Below, piece by piece: positions 50,401 through 59,304 of a stretch of 64,000 nucleotides of DNA. The notes beneath the pieces are model-generated. The model saw only the letters and a program-made list of their open reading frames with translations, was not told the DNA's origin and searched no databases. Position numbers and translations under genes: made by a program. The stretch covers positions 372,001 to 436,000 of the forward strand of contig NZ_FNVU01000001.1 of NCBI RefSeq assembly GCF_900107965.1. Direction: 5' to 3'. The DNA is from Actinacidiphila yanglinensis. Lineage in GTDB: Bacteria > Actinomycetota > Actinomycetes > Streptomycetales > Streptomycetaceae. Numbering within the stretch: the stretch's first letter is position 1; every line of letters starts with the position of its first letter.

Positions 50401-52619
50401 CCGGCGGTCCCCAGCGCGTAGTGGTTGGCGACCTGCGCTGCGGTGAGCACGCCCGGGTAGACGGCGGCCTCGTCGATCGAGCCGCCGAAGTAGGCGCTGC
50501 TGGGCTGGGACGGCCACCCGCTGAGGTTGTCGCCCCCCACCCGCCAGTACCCGGAGTACGCTTGGTTGTTGGTCATGAACGCGTTCGACGCCTTCAGCAC
50601 CCCGTCAACGTACAGCTTCGATCCGTCGCTGCCCTGGGTGGCGACCACCTGGTGCCAGGCGCCGTCGTTGTACGAGCCCGGGGCGGTGATCGTCTGGGTG
50701 GCGCCGGTGTACACGCCGAAGATCAGCTGGCCGCTGTTGGTCATGTAGACGTGCTTGTCGTAATTGGCGCTGGCCTCGGTGGTGTTGCTGCCGAAGCCGA
50801 TGATCTTGCCGCCCGAGGTGCTGGTGGTCCTGAACCACGCCTCGACGCTGTACTGCGTCGGCTGCGGGTGCAGCCGGTCGCTGTAGGTCCACTGCGAACT
50901 GCCGTTGAAGGTGTACGCCTTGGACCCCGGCACCGCACCCGGCGTCACGCCGTGCACGGGTCCGCCGACGCTGATCCCGCTGTCGTTCGACGCCGAGGAG
51001 TCCGCGTTGTACGAGCCGGACGCGGCGTCGTACCGCCAGTACAGGCTCGCGCCGTCGGCGAGCACCTGCGTCGGGTACGCCTCGGGCGCGGTCGGCACCG
51101 TCGCGGACGCGTTCGGCGACAGGGCACTGGTGTTGGTGCCGTCGCTCGCAGAGACCCGGTAGGTGTACTTCACGCCCGGCGTGACGCTGGTGTCGGTGAA
51201 GGTGATCTGCGGCCGCACCCAGGGCAGGGACGCGCCCGTGGTGGTGTAGATCGGGGTGGTGGAGCCGTTGCGGTAGACCCGGTAGGTCAGCGTGCCGTCG
51301 TCGTTGTCGGTACTGGACTGCCAACTCACCTGCACCGAGCCGGGATCGATGCTGGTCACCGAGGTCTGCGGCAGGGTGGGCGCCCCGGTGTCCGGGCCGC
51401 TGGCGAAGCGGGTCAGGCCCTGCTGCGCCCCGCCGTTGACGGTGGTGAACTCCCCGCCGACCCACAGGTACTCGGTGCTGCCGACCGACGTGAACGCCAT
51501 GACGCGCGGGCCGATCTTCTCGCCGATCCCGTCGTTGGTGTCGGGGAAGAAGGACAGCAGGTGCGGGTCGTCGACGGACTCGGCGAGCAGGTGCTTGCGC
51601 GTCTCGTCGGGGTACTCGCCCATGCTGGAGCAGTCGTGGGCGTGGCTGCCGCTGTACAGCACCGTCTGGTAGACCGCCACGGCCTGGGTGGCGCCCAGGC
51701 AGGTGTCGCGCCAGACCTGGTTGAAGTCGGTGAGTCTGAAGCGGATGCGGCCGTCGAACACGCCGCCGCCGGTGCCCTCGTTGGCGGTGTAGAAGCTGTT
51801 GCTGGCCGGGTCGACGTAGATGTCCTTGGTGACCGACGTCGCGTCGATGAAGCCGGTCGGGTACGCCTTCACCAGCGCGCCGGTGGAGGCGTCGACCACG
51901 GCCAGCGAGTGCGAGTTGACGCCGTCGACGGTGTTGAAGTCGCCGCCCAGGATGGCGTCCTGGCCGTCCGGGGTGAGCGCGAGCGCCCGGCCCGGGTTGT
52001 CGACGTTCGGCGCCCACGGCAGCAGCGAGCCGTCGGAGGCGCTGACCGCCGCGTAGCGGTGCCGGGTGGTGCCGCCGACCGAGGTGACGTCGCCGCCGAA
52101 GTACACCGCGTCGTCGGTGGCCACGATGGTGCGCACCGTGCCGCTGACCGCCGGGCGGAACGTGGTGCTCACGGTGCAGGTGGCCAGGTCGATCGCCGCC
52201 AGGCTGCTCACTCCGGTGCCGCCGACCGTGCCGAAGAAGCCGCCCGCGTAGAGGGTCCTGCCGTCGGGCGAGACCGCGAGCGCGCGGACCGTCGCGTCGT
52301 TGGAGCCGACCGTGAAGTTCAGCTGGCAGCCGGCCGGTTGGCCGGTGGCCGCGTCGAACGACGCGAAGTTCGCGACGGCCGTCTCACTGGTGCCCGCGGC
52401 CGCCCCGGGCGGGCGGATCGCGGAGAAGGTGCCGCCGGCGAACACGTCGCCGCCGGCCTGGGCCATCGCCCAGACCACGCCGTTGGTCTGATAGGTGGAC
52501 AGGTTGTCGGCGGTGATGCCGACAGGTGCTTGCAGCGCGGTCGCCGACGGCGACCCCACCGCCCCCAACGCTGCGGCTGCCAAAGCCAAGGCAGCCGTCA
52601 ACACCGGCCATGTGCGCAT
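50397..52619 (-). CDS. Secreted beta-propeller, FnIII and LamG multi-domain protein
   Basis: A 740-residue exported protein: signal peptide (MRTWPVLTAALALAAAALG); a propeller of delta-60-like repeats about residues 40-400 (VFAGGTFSAI, LYAGGFFGTVGG, VYFGGDVTSVGG, ILGGDFNTVDG); one fibronectin III domain about 410-510 (SVQVSWQSSTDNDDGTLTYR); and a concanavalin-A/LamG-like domain about 550-735 (YSVEAWFRTTS, YVDGVLKAS). No catalytic residues seen. Such proteins occur near exopolysaccharide genes and may bind the polymer. GGGGAGAG precedes the ATG. Confidence 0.82.
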   Translation of the reverse strand: MRTWPVLTAALALAAAALGAVGSPSATALQAPVGITADNLSTYQTNGVVWAMAQAGGDVFAGGTFSAIRPPGAAAGTSETAVANFASFDAATGQPAGCQLNFTVGSNDATVRALAVSPDGRTLYAGGFFGTVGGTGVSSLAAIDLATCTVSTTFRPAVSGTVRTIVATDDAVYFGGDVTSVGGTTRHRYAAVSASDGSLLPWAPNVDNPGRALALTPDGQDAILGGDFNTVDGVNSHSLAVVDASTGALVKAYPTGFIDATSVTKDIYVDPASNSFYTANEGTGGGVFDGRIRFRLTDFNQVWRDTCLGATQAVAVYQTVLYSGSHAHDCSSMGEYPDETRKHLLAESVDDPHLLSFFPDTNDGIGEKIGPRVMAFTSVGSTEYLWVGGEFTTVNGGAQQGLTRFASGPDTGAPTLPQTSVTSIDPGSVQVSWQSSTDNDDGTLTYRVYRNGSTTPIYTTTGASLPWVRPQITFTDTSVTPGVKYTYRVSASDGTNTSALSPNASATVPTAPEAYPTQVLADGASLYWRYDAASGSYNADSSASNDSGISVGGPVHGVTPGAVPGSKAYTFNGSSQWTYSDRLHPQPTQYSVEAWFRTTSTSGGKIIGFGSNTTEASANYDKHVYMTNSGQLIFGVYTGATQTITAPGSYNDGAWHQVVATQGSDGSKLYVDGVLKASNAFMTNNQAYSGYWRVGGDNLSGWPSQPSSAYFGGSIDEAAVYPGVLTAAQVANHYALGTAG

Positions 52620-52725
52620 GTGTTGCTCTCCCCCTGCGGAGTAGTGCCGGTCGGGCCGCCCGGCGTACCGGACATACCGGCGTGCCGGACGGGTCCGACC
52701 GTGATGGAACTGCGGGAACTCGTGA

Positions 52726-53739
52726 TCACCTGTCGATCCGGACGCCCGCACCCGCGAGCTGGTCCTCGACCTGCCGGACGTCGGCGTCCACCATGAGCCG
52801 GGCGAGCTCCTCCACCCTGACCTGGGCCTGCCAGCCGAGCAGGTCACGGGCCTTGGAGGCGTCGCCGATGAGCGCGTCCACTTCACTGGGCCGCTCGTAC
52901 TTGGGGTCGTAGCGCACGTACCGGGCCGAATCGAGGCCGGCGTGCGCGAAGGCCGTGTCGAGGAACTGCCGTACGGTGGCCGCGCGTCCGGTGGCCACCA
53001 CGTAGTCCTCGGGTTCGTCACGCTGGAGCATCCGCCACATCGCCTCGACGTACTCCGGCGCGTAGCCCCAGTCCCGCACCGCGTCCAGGTTGCCGAGGTA
53101 GAGCCGGTCCTGCAGCCCCGCCTTGATCCGGGCCACCGCGCGGGTGATCTTCCGGGTCACGAAGGTCTCGCCGCGGCGCGGTGACTCGTGGTTGAACAGG
53201 ATCCCGTTGACGGCGTACATCCCGTACGCCTCACGGTAGTTGACCGTCGCCCAGTAGCCGAAGACCTTCGCGCAGGCGTACGGGCTGCGCGGGTGGAAGG
53301 GCGTGTGCTCGTTCTGCGGCGGCGGGGTGGCGCCGAACATCTCGGAGGAGGACGCCTGGTAGACGCGGGCGTCGGTGCCGCTGGCCCGGACCGCCTCCAG
53401 CAGCCGCAGCGAGCCGAGCCCGGTCACGTCCCCGGTGTACAGCGGCGCGTCGAAGGAGACCCGCACGTGCGACTGGGCGCCCAGGTTGTAGATCTCGTCC
53501 GGCTGGATGTCGCGCAGCATGTTCACCAGCGCCACCCCGTCGGACAGGTCGGCGTGGTGCAGGACCAGCGAGCGGTCCGCCTGCTGCGGGTCCTGGTAGA
53601 TGTGGTCGATCCGCTCGGTGTTGAAGGACGACGAGCGGCGCACGATGCCGTGCACGGTGTAGCCCTTCGACAGCAGCAGTTCGGCCAGGTACGAGCCGTC
53701 CTGCCCGGTGACTCCCGTGATGAGAGCGGTTTTGGCCAC
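52726..53739 (-). CDS. gmd: GDP-mannose 4,6-dehydratase
   Basis: A 337-residue short-chain dehydrogenase: NAD(P) loop [26 protein letters not shown], catalytic [10 protein letters not shown] (YxxxK), [17 protein letters not shown] and [14 protein letters not shown], all diagnostic of Gmd. It converts GDP-D-mannose to GDP-4-keto-6-deoxymannose, the substrate of the GDP-fucose synthase encoded divergently at 53920. GTG 53739 has GGGGGGAC upstream. Confidence 0.95.
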   Translation of the reverse strand: MAKTALITGVTGQDGSYLAELLLSKGYTVHGIVRRSSSFNTERIDHIYQDPQQADRSLVLHHADLSDGVALVNMLRDIQPDEIYNLGAQSHVRVSFDAPLYTGDVTGLGSLRLLEAVRASGTDARVYQASSSEMFGATPPPQNEHTPFHPRSPYACAKVFGYWATVNYREAYGMYAVNGILFNHESPRRGETFVTRKITRAVARIKAGLQDRLYLGNLDAVRDWGYAPEYVEAMWRMLQRDEPEDYVVATGRAATVRQFLDTAFAHAGLDSARYVRYDPKYERPSEVDALIGDASKARDLLGWQAQVRVEELARLMVDADVRQVEDQLAGAGVRIDR

Positions 53740-53919
53740 GTGTGTCCCCCCAGGGTGGTGTGGTCGAGCAAGTGGTCGGGAACGTTCAGGAAACGGTCAG
53801 GAGAAGGGTCGAGCGGGCACCCGGGTCAGGGTGCCAGGACAACTCGCCCGAATTCAGGGAATTGACGGAATGATGGGATCGGCCCCGCGCCGCCCGGACC
53901 GGCTGGCACAATCGCCGCC

Positions 53920-54867
53920 ATGACCGAACTGCTGCCGCCCGGCGCCCGGATATTCGTCGCCGGCCACCGCGGACTGGTCGGCTCCGCGATCGCCCGCAGG
54001 CTCACCGCGGACGGCCACCAGGTGCTGACCAGGACCCGCGCCGAACTCGACCTGCGCGACGCCGCCGGCACCGCCGCCTACCTGCGCACGGCACGGCCCG
54101 ACGCGGTGGTGCTCGCCGCCGCCCGGGTCGGGGGGATCATGGCCAACTCGACCTACCCGGTGCAGTTCCTCGAGGACAACCTCAGAATCCAGCTCAGCGT
54201 GATCGCCGGCGCCCACGAGGCGGGCGTACGCCGGCTGCTCTTCCTCGGCTCCAGCTGCATCTACCCGCGGCTGGCCGCGCAGCCCATCCGCGAAGAGGCC
54301 CTGCTCACCGGCGCGTTGGAGCCCACCAACGAGGCCTACGCGCTGGCGAAGATCGCCGGCATCGTCCAGGTCCAGTCCTACCGTCGGCAGTACGGCGCCG
54401 GGTTCGTCTCGGCGATGCCCACCAACCTCTACGGCCCGGGCGACAACTTCGACCTCGCGACCTCGCACGTGCTGCCGGCGCTGATCCGCCGCTTCCACGA
54501 GGCGGAGCGGGACGGTCTGCCCGAACTGGTGCTGTGGGGCAGCGGTACCCCGCGCCGCGAGTTCCTGCACGTGGACGACCTCGCCTCGGCCTGCGCGCTG
54601 CTGCTGCGGGCGTACGACGCGGACGAGCCGGTCAACGTCGGCTGCGGCGAGGACCTGACGATCCGTGAACTCGCCGAGACGGTACGGGACGTGGTCGGCT
54701 ACCGCGGCTCCATCGGCTGGGACACCGGCAAGCCCGACGGGACCCCGCGCAAGCTGCTGGACATCTCCCGGCTGCGCGCCCTGGGCTGGCAGCCGAGGAT
54801 CGCGCTGCGGGACGGCATCGCGGCGGTCTACGCGGACTGGCGGCAGGGCAGCCCGGCGGCCGCGTGA
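53920..54867 (+). CDS. fcl: GDP-L-fucose synthase
   Basis: A 315-residue epimerase/reductase of the WcaG/Fcl type: VAGHRGLVGSAIARRL, GSSCIYPRLAAQPI, catalytic YALAKIAGI, PTNLYGPGDNFD and RREFLHVDDLA. It completes GDP-L-fucose formation from the Gmd product. Divergent from gmd with a 180-bp shared promoter region. ATG 53920. Confidence 0.95.
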   Translation: MTELLPPGARIFVAGHRGLVGSAIARRLTADGHQVLTRTRAELDLRDAAGTAAYLRTARPDAVVLAAARVGGIMANSTYPVQFLEDNLRIQLSVIAGAHEAGVRRLLFLGSSCIYPRLAAQPIREEALLTGALEPTNEAYALAKIAGIVQVQSYRRQYGAGFVSAMPTNLYGPGDNFDLATSHVLPALIRRFHEAERDGLPELVLWGSGTPRREFLHVDDLASACALLLRAYDADEPVNVGCGEDLTIRELAETVRDVVGYRGSIGWDTGKPDGTPRKLLDISRLRALGWQPRIALRDGIAAVYADWRQGSPAAA

Positions 54868-55055
54868 ACGCGGCCCCCGGGCGGCGCTCCGCACGGCGTC
54901 CGCGCCGCCGCGCGGGCGGACCGGCGCGGCGGGTCTGTGCGGGTCCTCGCCGAGCTCGGCGGTGCCGTCCGGACCGCAGCCGCGGCCACGGGTGCGGCCC
55001 GCGCCGCGGCAACCGGTGCGGTGATCGCCCGGTCCGCCGGTTCTTGGCAGCTCCA

Positions 55056-56765
55056 TCAGTAGGCCCCGCGTCCGTCGACGACCGCCCGCAGGGTGCGGGC
55101 CATCACGTCCACGTCGCCGGCCAGCGACCAGTTGTCGACGTACCGCAGGTCGATCGCGAGCGTCTCGTCCCAGGACAGCTCGCTGCGCCCGCTGACCTGC
55201 CACAGCCCGGTGATGCCCGGCCGTACCGCCAGCCGGCGGCGGGCCATCTCGTCGTAGCGCGCCACCTCGTCGGGCAGCGGCGGGCGCGGGCCGACCAGCG
55301 ACATGTCGCCGCGCAGCACGTTCAGCAGCTGCGGCAGCTCGTCCAGCGAGCAGCGGCGCAGCACCCGGCCGATCCGGGTGACCCGCGGGTCGCGGCGCAT
55401 CTTGAACATCAGGCCGTCGTGCTCGTTGCCGCCGGCCCGCTCCAACTCGGCCTTGCGGGACTCCGCGTCGACCACCATCGTGCGGAACTTCCACATGGTG
55501 AACGGCTCGCCGGCCCGCCCGTAGCGGACCTGACGGTGGAAGGCGGGACCCGGCGAGGTGAGCCGGATCGCCGTGGCCAGTACCGCGAACAGCGGCGCGA
55601 GCAGGAGCAGTCCGAGCGCCGCGCCGGCCCGGTCCACCGCGGTCTTCAGCGCGACCGGGGCGCCGTTCCTGGTCGGCGGGGCGATGTGCAGCATCGCCAG
55701 TCCGGCCGGCGCGTCGAGCTGGATGCGGCGCACCCCCACGTCGACCAGACCGGGGACCACCGCCATCGGCACGCCCGCGTCGTGCAGCGCCCACGCGAGG
55801 CGGCGCAGCCGCTCCGCGGTCATCCGCGCGCCCGGCGCGACCAGCACGAGCTCGGCCCGGTGCTCGCGGACCGCGCCCAGCACGATGCCCGCGTCCTCGG
55901 CCGGCCCGCTCGGCGCGACCGGCCCCAGCCGGGAGGTGACCGGCGCCCCGCACTCCAGCTTCGCGCCGCCCACCGGGACCACCCCGACCACCACGTAGGC
56001 GTGGTCGGTCCTGGCCGCGAGGTGGTCCACCACGCGGTCGGCTGCGCTCGGCTCGCCGATCACCAGCACCCTGCGGACGGCCTGCGCGAAGCGGCGCGCG
56101 GCGGTCAGGTGCTGGTGGGTGACCACCCGCGCGGCGCCGGTGAGAAGCGGCGCGACGGCGACCCCGGCCAGCGCCACGGACGCGCTCGCGCTCTCCTGGA
56201 ACGCGGTGCGCAGCACCGCCAGCACGCCGAGCAGCACCAGCCAGTCGCCGATCAGGGCGGCCGGGCCGCTGCTCTCCCCGAGCACGTCGGCGGCGTAGCG
56301 GCGGCGGTAGGCGCGCACCGCGAGCCAGGACGCCGCGGCGACCGCACCGCACGCGGTGGCGTGCGGCTCCCCGGCGCGGTGCAGGAGCAGGGCGACCGGG
56401 ACGGCGGCACCCACCGCGTCCGCGGTCAGGGTCAACGGCAGGTACCAGGGCGCCTTGTCGCCGTAGGTGCTGTGCACCCGGTGGACGCCGTGCCAGCCGT
56501 GCAGGGCGTGCGCGGCGCGCGCCCGGTAGGACCCGCCGGGCCCGCCGGACGGCCCGGGCGCGCCGGACGGTCCGGGCCTGCCGGACGGTCCGGACCGGCC
56601 CGAAACCCCGGAAACCCCAGGCATGGCAAGGGCATCGGTGGTTCCCGATGCCCTGGTGTCGACCCCGCGCCGGGCCCTGCCCCGCGCGGATCGCGTTCGT
56701 GGTTCGCCCTCGACGGATATGACGGGTATGGCAGGTGTTGCCGGGGTTGTTTCGATACGCCGCAT
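55056..56765 (-). CDS. WbaP/CpsE-type initiating phosphoglycosyltransferase
   Basis: A 569-residue membrane enzyme: about four N-terminal helices, a CoA-binding-like middle domain (VLVIGEPSAADRVVDHL), a further helix (GAALGLLLLAPLFAVLATAI) and the catalytic domain (FTMWKFRTMVVDAE, CSLDELPQLLNVLRGDMSLVGPRPP, PGITGLWQVSGRSE). It transfers a sugar-1-phosphate to undecaprenyl phosphate, starting repeat assembly. ATG 56765 is chosen (GGGGGG upstream); a GTG at 56834 is possible. The N-terminal 75 residues are Gly/Pro-rich. A 22-bp palindrome precedes it. Confidence 0.93.
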   Translation of the reverse strand: MRRIETTPATPAIPVISVEGEPRTRSARGRARRGVDTRASGTTDALAMPGVSGVSGRSGPSGRPGPSGAPGPSGGPGGSYRARAAHALHGWHGVHRVHSTYGDKAPWYLPLTLTADAVGAAVPVALLLHRAGEPHATACGAVAAASWLAVRAYRRRYAADVLGESSGPAALIGDWLVLLGVLAVLRTAFQESASASVALAGVAVAPLLTGAARVVTHQHLTAARRFAQAVRRVLVIGEPSAADRVVDHLAARTDHAYVVVGVVPVGGAKLECGAPVTSRLGPVAPSGPAEDAGIVLGAVREHRAELVLVAPGARMTAERLRRLAWALHDAGVPMAVVPGLVDVGVRRIQLDAPAGLAMLHIAPPTRNGAPVALKTAVDRAGAALGLLLLAPLFAVLATAIRLTSPGPAFHRQVRYGRAGEPFTMWKFRTMVVDAESRKAELERAGGNEHDGLMFKMRRDPRVTRIGRVLRRCSLDELPQLLNVLRGDMSLVGPRPPLPDEVARYDEMARRRLAVRPGITGLWQVSGRSELSWDETLAIDLRYVDNWSLAGDVDVMARTLRAVVDGRGAY

Positions 56766-56799
56766 GGACCCCCCTGGCACATCGCGACCTATTGGCGCC

Positions 56800-56821
56800 C
56801 CAGCACTTCCCCAAGTGCTGG
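56800..56821. promoter_or_regulatory. Palindrome upstream of the initiating transferase gene
   Basis: CCAGCACTT (56800-56808), CCCC, AAGTGCTGG (56813-56821): perfect 9-bp arms, 35 bp upstream of the start codon. It could be an operator or a leader hairpin. A second palindrome, TGTCATGACA, is at 56894-56903. Confidence 0.55.
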
Positions 56822-57019
56822 CACACCGTGACACCAGCGAACGCTAAGCCACCGGGGGCCCGTTGCGCTGCTGATTGCGCATATTCGAGCCGATGTCATG
56901 ACACCGTTAACCTGTGTGTCACGTGTGGTCAGCTTGCGGATGTAGGGCGTAGCGGGGGCGGCGCCCGGGGCGCGGTAAGGGGCGCAACGCATGAGGACGG
57001 CCCCTTACAGTAGGGCCTC

Positions 57020-58072
57020 GTGTCCCTCGTTCCCACCGTGCATCTGCCCGACGATCTCGCCGCGGCGCTCACCCGCAGGCTCGCCGCGACCGCCCCGGCC
57101 CAGGCATCCGCCCAGGTCGACCGGCTGATCGAGAAGTACCGCGGCAGCACCCCGACCGCCGCACCCGTCCTGCGGGACGCCGCCGACGCGGCCGCCTACG
57201 CCGCGTACCGGATGCCCGCCACCTACGCCGCCGTACGCTCCGCGCTCGCCGCCCTCCGGGACCGCACCGGCGCCTGGACCCCCGCGACGCATCTCGACCT
57301 CGGCGGCGGCACCGGCGCCGCGCGGTGGGCCGTCGCCGACGCCTGGCCGGCGCACGACAGCCCGGCCGGCACCGTACTCGACTGGTCCCAGGCCGCCCTC
57401 GACCTCGGCCGGGCACTCGCCGCCGACGCGGTCACGCCCGCGGTCCGCGCCACCACCTGGACCCGGTCCCCGCTGTCCGGCGGGCCCGCGCTGCCGCCCG
57501 CCGACCTCGTCACCGTCTCCTACGTCCTGGGCGAACTCACCCCCGCCGACCGGGCCGCGGTGGTCGCCGCCGCCACCGCCGCGACCTCGCCCGGCGGCGT
57601 CCTGCTGGTCGCCGAACCCGGCACCCCCGACGGCTACGCCCGGATCATCGCCGCCCGCGACCGCCTCGTCGCGGACGGGCTGACCGTCCTCGCGCCCTGC
57701 CCGCACAGCGGCACGTGCCCGATCACCGGCACCGACTGGTGCCACTTCGCCGCGCGCGTCCCGCGCTCCGCCCTCCACCGCCAGGTCAAGGGCGGCACCC
57801 TCCCGTACGAGGACGAGAAGTTCAGCTACGTCGCCGCGACCCGCGCCGCCGCGGCGGCCCCCGCCCCCGCGCGCATCGTCCGCCACCCGCAGACCCGCAA
57901 GGGCCAGGTGCTCCTCGACCTGTGCGCCGCCTCGGGCGACCTGACCCGTACGACGGTCAGCAAGCGCCAGGGGCCGCTGTACCGCGCGGTCCGCGACGCC
58001 CGTTGGGGCGACCCGTGGCCGCCGCGGGACGAGCAGGGCGGTGCTTCCGGCGGCAGCCCGGACGGCGAGTGA
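57020..58072 (+). CDS. Rsm22-family ribosome-associated methyltransferase-like protein
   Basis: A 350-residue protein of the Rsm22 (PF09243) family. SAM-type motif THLDLGGGTGAARWAV, SYVLGELTPADR and EPGTPDGYARI are family landmarks. Cys227, Cys233 and Cys241 (PCPHSGTCP, DWCHF) plus Cys302 (LLDLCAASG) match the four cysteines that hold an iron-sulfur cluster in mitochondrial METTL17/Rsm22. It likely helps assemble the small ribosomal subunit. Start GTG 57020. Confidence 0.87.
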   Translation: MSLVPTVHLPDDLAAALTRRLAATAPAQASAQVDRLIEKYRGSTPTAAPVLRDAADAAAYAAYRMPATYAAVRSALAALRDRTGAWTPATHLDLGGGTGAARWAVADAWPAHDSPAGTVLDWSQAALDLGRALAADAVTPAVRATTWTRSPLSGGPALPPADLVTVSYVLGELTPADRAAVVAAATAATSPGGVLLVAEPGTPDGYARIIAARDRLVADGLTVLAPCPHSGTCPITGTDWCHFAARVPRSALHRQVKGGTLPYEDEKFSYVAATRAAAAAPAPARIVRHPQTRKGQVLLDLCAASGDLTRTTVSKRQGPLYRAVRDARWGDPWPPRDEQGGASGGSPDGE

Positions 58073-58176
58073 CCGCGCGGCGACCGGCCGGTGGGAGGGT
58101 GATCGGACGGCGACCGGCCGCGCGGCGCTGATCGGGTCGGCCCGCAGGGAGCGCGGTGGCCGGATGCCGTGGCGGG

Positions 58177-59304
58177 CTACAGCCAGCCGACCCGGCGGAA
58201 GGCGCGGTAGCAGAAGGCGGAGAGCGTGGCGGTGACCGCGAGCATGAGGGGATAGCCGAAGGTCCAGTGCAGCTCGGGCATGTGCTCGAAGTTCATGCCG
58301 TAGAAGCCCGCGATCATCGTCGGGATGGCGAGGATCGCGGCGGCCGCGCTGATCCGGCGCATGTCGACGTTCTGCTGGACGGCCAGCTGGCTGAGGTTGG
58401 CCGAAAGCAGGCCGTCCACCAGCTCGCCGTAGGCGACCAGGCGCTCGCGGACGTGCGAGACGTGGTCGGAGACGTCCCGGAAGTAGCGGCCCATCTCGGC
58501 GCTGACCAGACCGTCGGCGCCCTCCGTGAGGCGTTCGAGCGGGCGGGCCATCGGGTAGACGGCGTGCTTGAACTCGATCAGCTCGCGCTTGAGCTGGTAG
58601 ATGCGCTCCGCGTCGTCGCCGTGCCCGGCCGAGAAGACGTCGGACTCCAGGGCGTCCACGTCGAGTTCGACCGCGTCGGCGACGTCGAGGTAGTCGTCGA
58701 CGACCTGGTCGGTGATGGCGTGCAGCACCGCGGCCGGGCCGTGGGAGAGCATCTCGGGGCGGCACTCCAGGGCCCGCCGCACCCGGGCCAGCCCGGGCGC
58801 GCTGCCGTGCCGGACCACGACCACGAAGTCCGGGCCCAGGAAGATCATCACCTCGCCGGTGTCCACCACCTCGCTGGTCGCGGTGAGCTTCTCGTGCTCG
58901 ACGAAGACGATCGTCTTCAGCACCAGGAACAGCGTGTCGCCGTACCGTTCCAGCTTCGGCCGCTGGTGCGCCTGCACCGCGTCCTCGACCGCGAGCGCGT
59001 GCAGCCCGAAGACCTGCGCGATCTCCTCCAGGTGCTCCGCGTCCGGCTCGTGCAGCCCGATCCACGCGAAGCCGCCGCGCTTGCGGGCCTCGTCCAGCGC
59101 CTGCTGCGGCGGCAGCGAGGCGGCCCGGCAGCCGTCCTCGTACACCGCGCAGTCCACCACCACGTCGGCGGTGCAGCGCCGCTGCTCCGGGACGTCCTGA
59201 CCCTCCGCGTCCAGCGAGTGCCAGCGGCCGCCGCGCCGCCACTGGCGGCCGAAGCCGCGCCGGGAACCGTCCTTGCGCTGGACCACCGCGGACCTGTCCG
59301 TCAT
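58177..59304 (-). CDS. corA: CorA-type magnesium/cobalt transporter
   Basis: A 375-residue CorA: acidic cytoplasmic domain with LEEIAQVFGLHALAVEDA, helical funnel with VSHVRERLVAYGELVDGLL, and two C-terminal membrane helices with the selectivity motif YGMNFEHMPE. ATG 59304 overlaps the stop of the upstream oxidoreductase (ATGA). It should form the pentameric Mg2+ channel of the cytoplasmic membrane. Confidence 0.93.
   Translation of the reverse strand: MTDRSAVVQRKDGSRRGFGRQWRRGGRWHSLDAEGQDVPEQRRCTADVVVDCAVYEDGCRAASLPPQQALDEARKRGGFAWIGLHEPDAEHLEEIAQVFGLHALAVEDAVQAHQRPKLERYGDTLFLVLKTIVFVEHEKLTATSEVVDTGEVMIFLGPDFVVVVRHGSAPGLARVRRALECRPEMLSHGPAAVLHAITDQVVDDYLDVADAVELDVDALESDVFSAGHGDDAERIYQLKRELIEFKHAVYPMARPLERLTEGADGLVSAEMGRYFRDVSDHVSHVRERLVAYGELVDGLLSANLSQLAVQQNVDMRRISAAAAILAIPTMIAGFYGMNFEHMPELHWTFGYPLMLAVTATLSAFCYRAFRRVGWL

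Noticed and set aside
58073..58176. GGCGACCGGCC repeated in the CorA/Rsm22 intergenic region
   Set aside because: Two copies only in short, very GC-rich DNA; no clear arms or conserved spacing.
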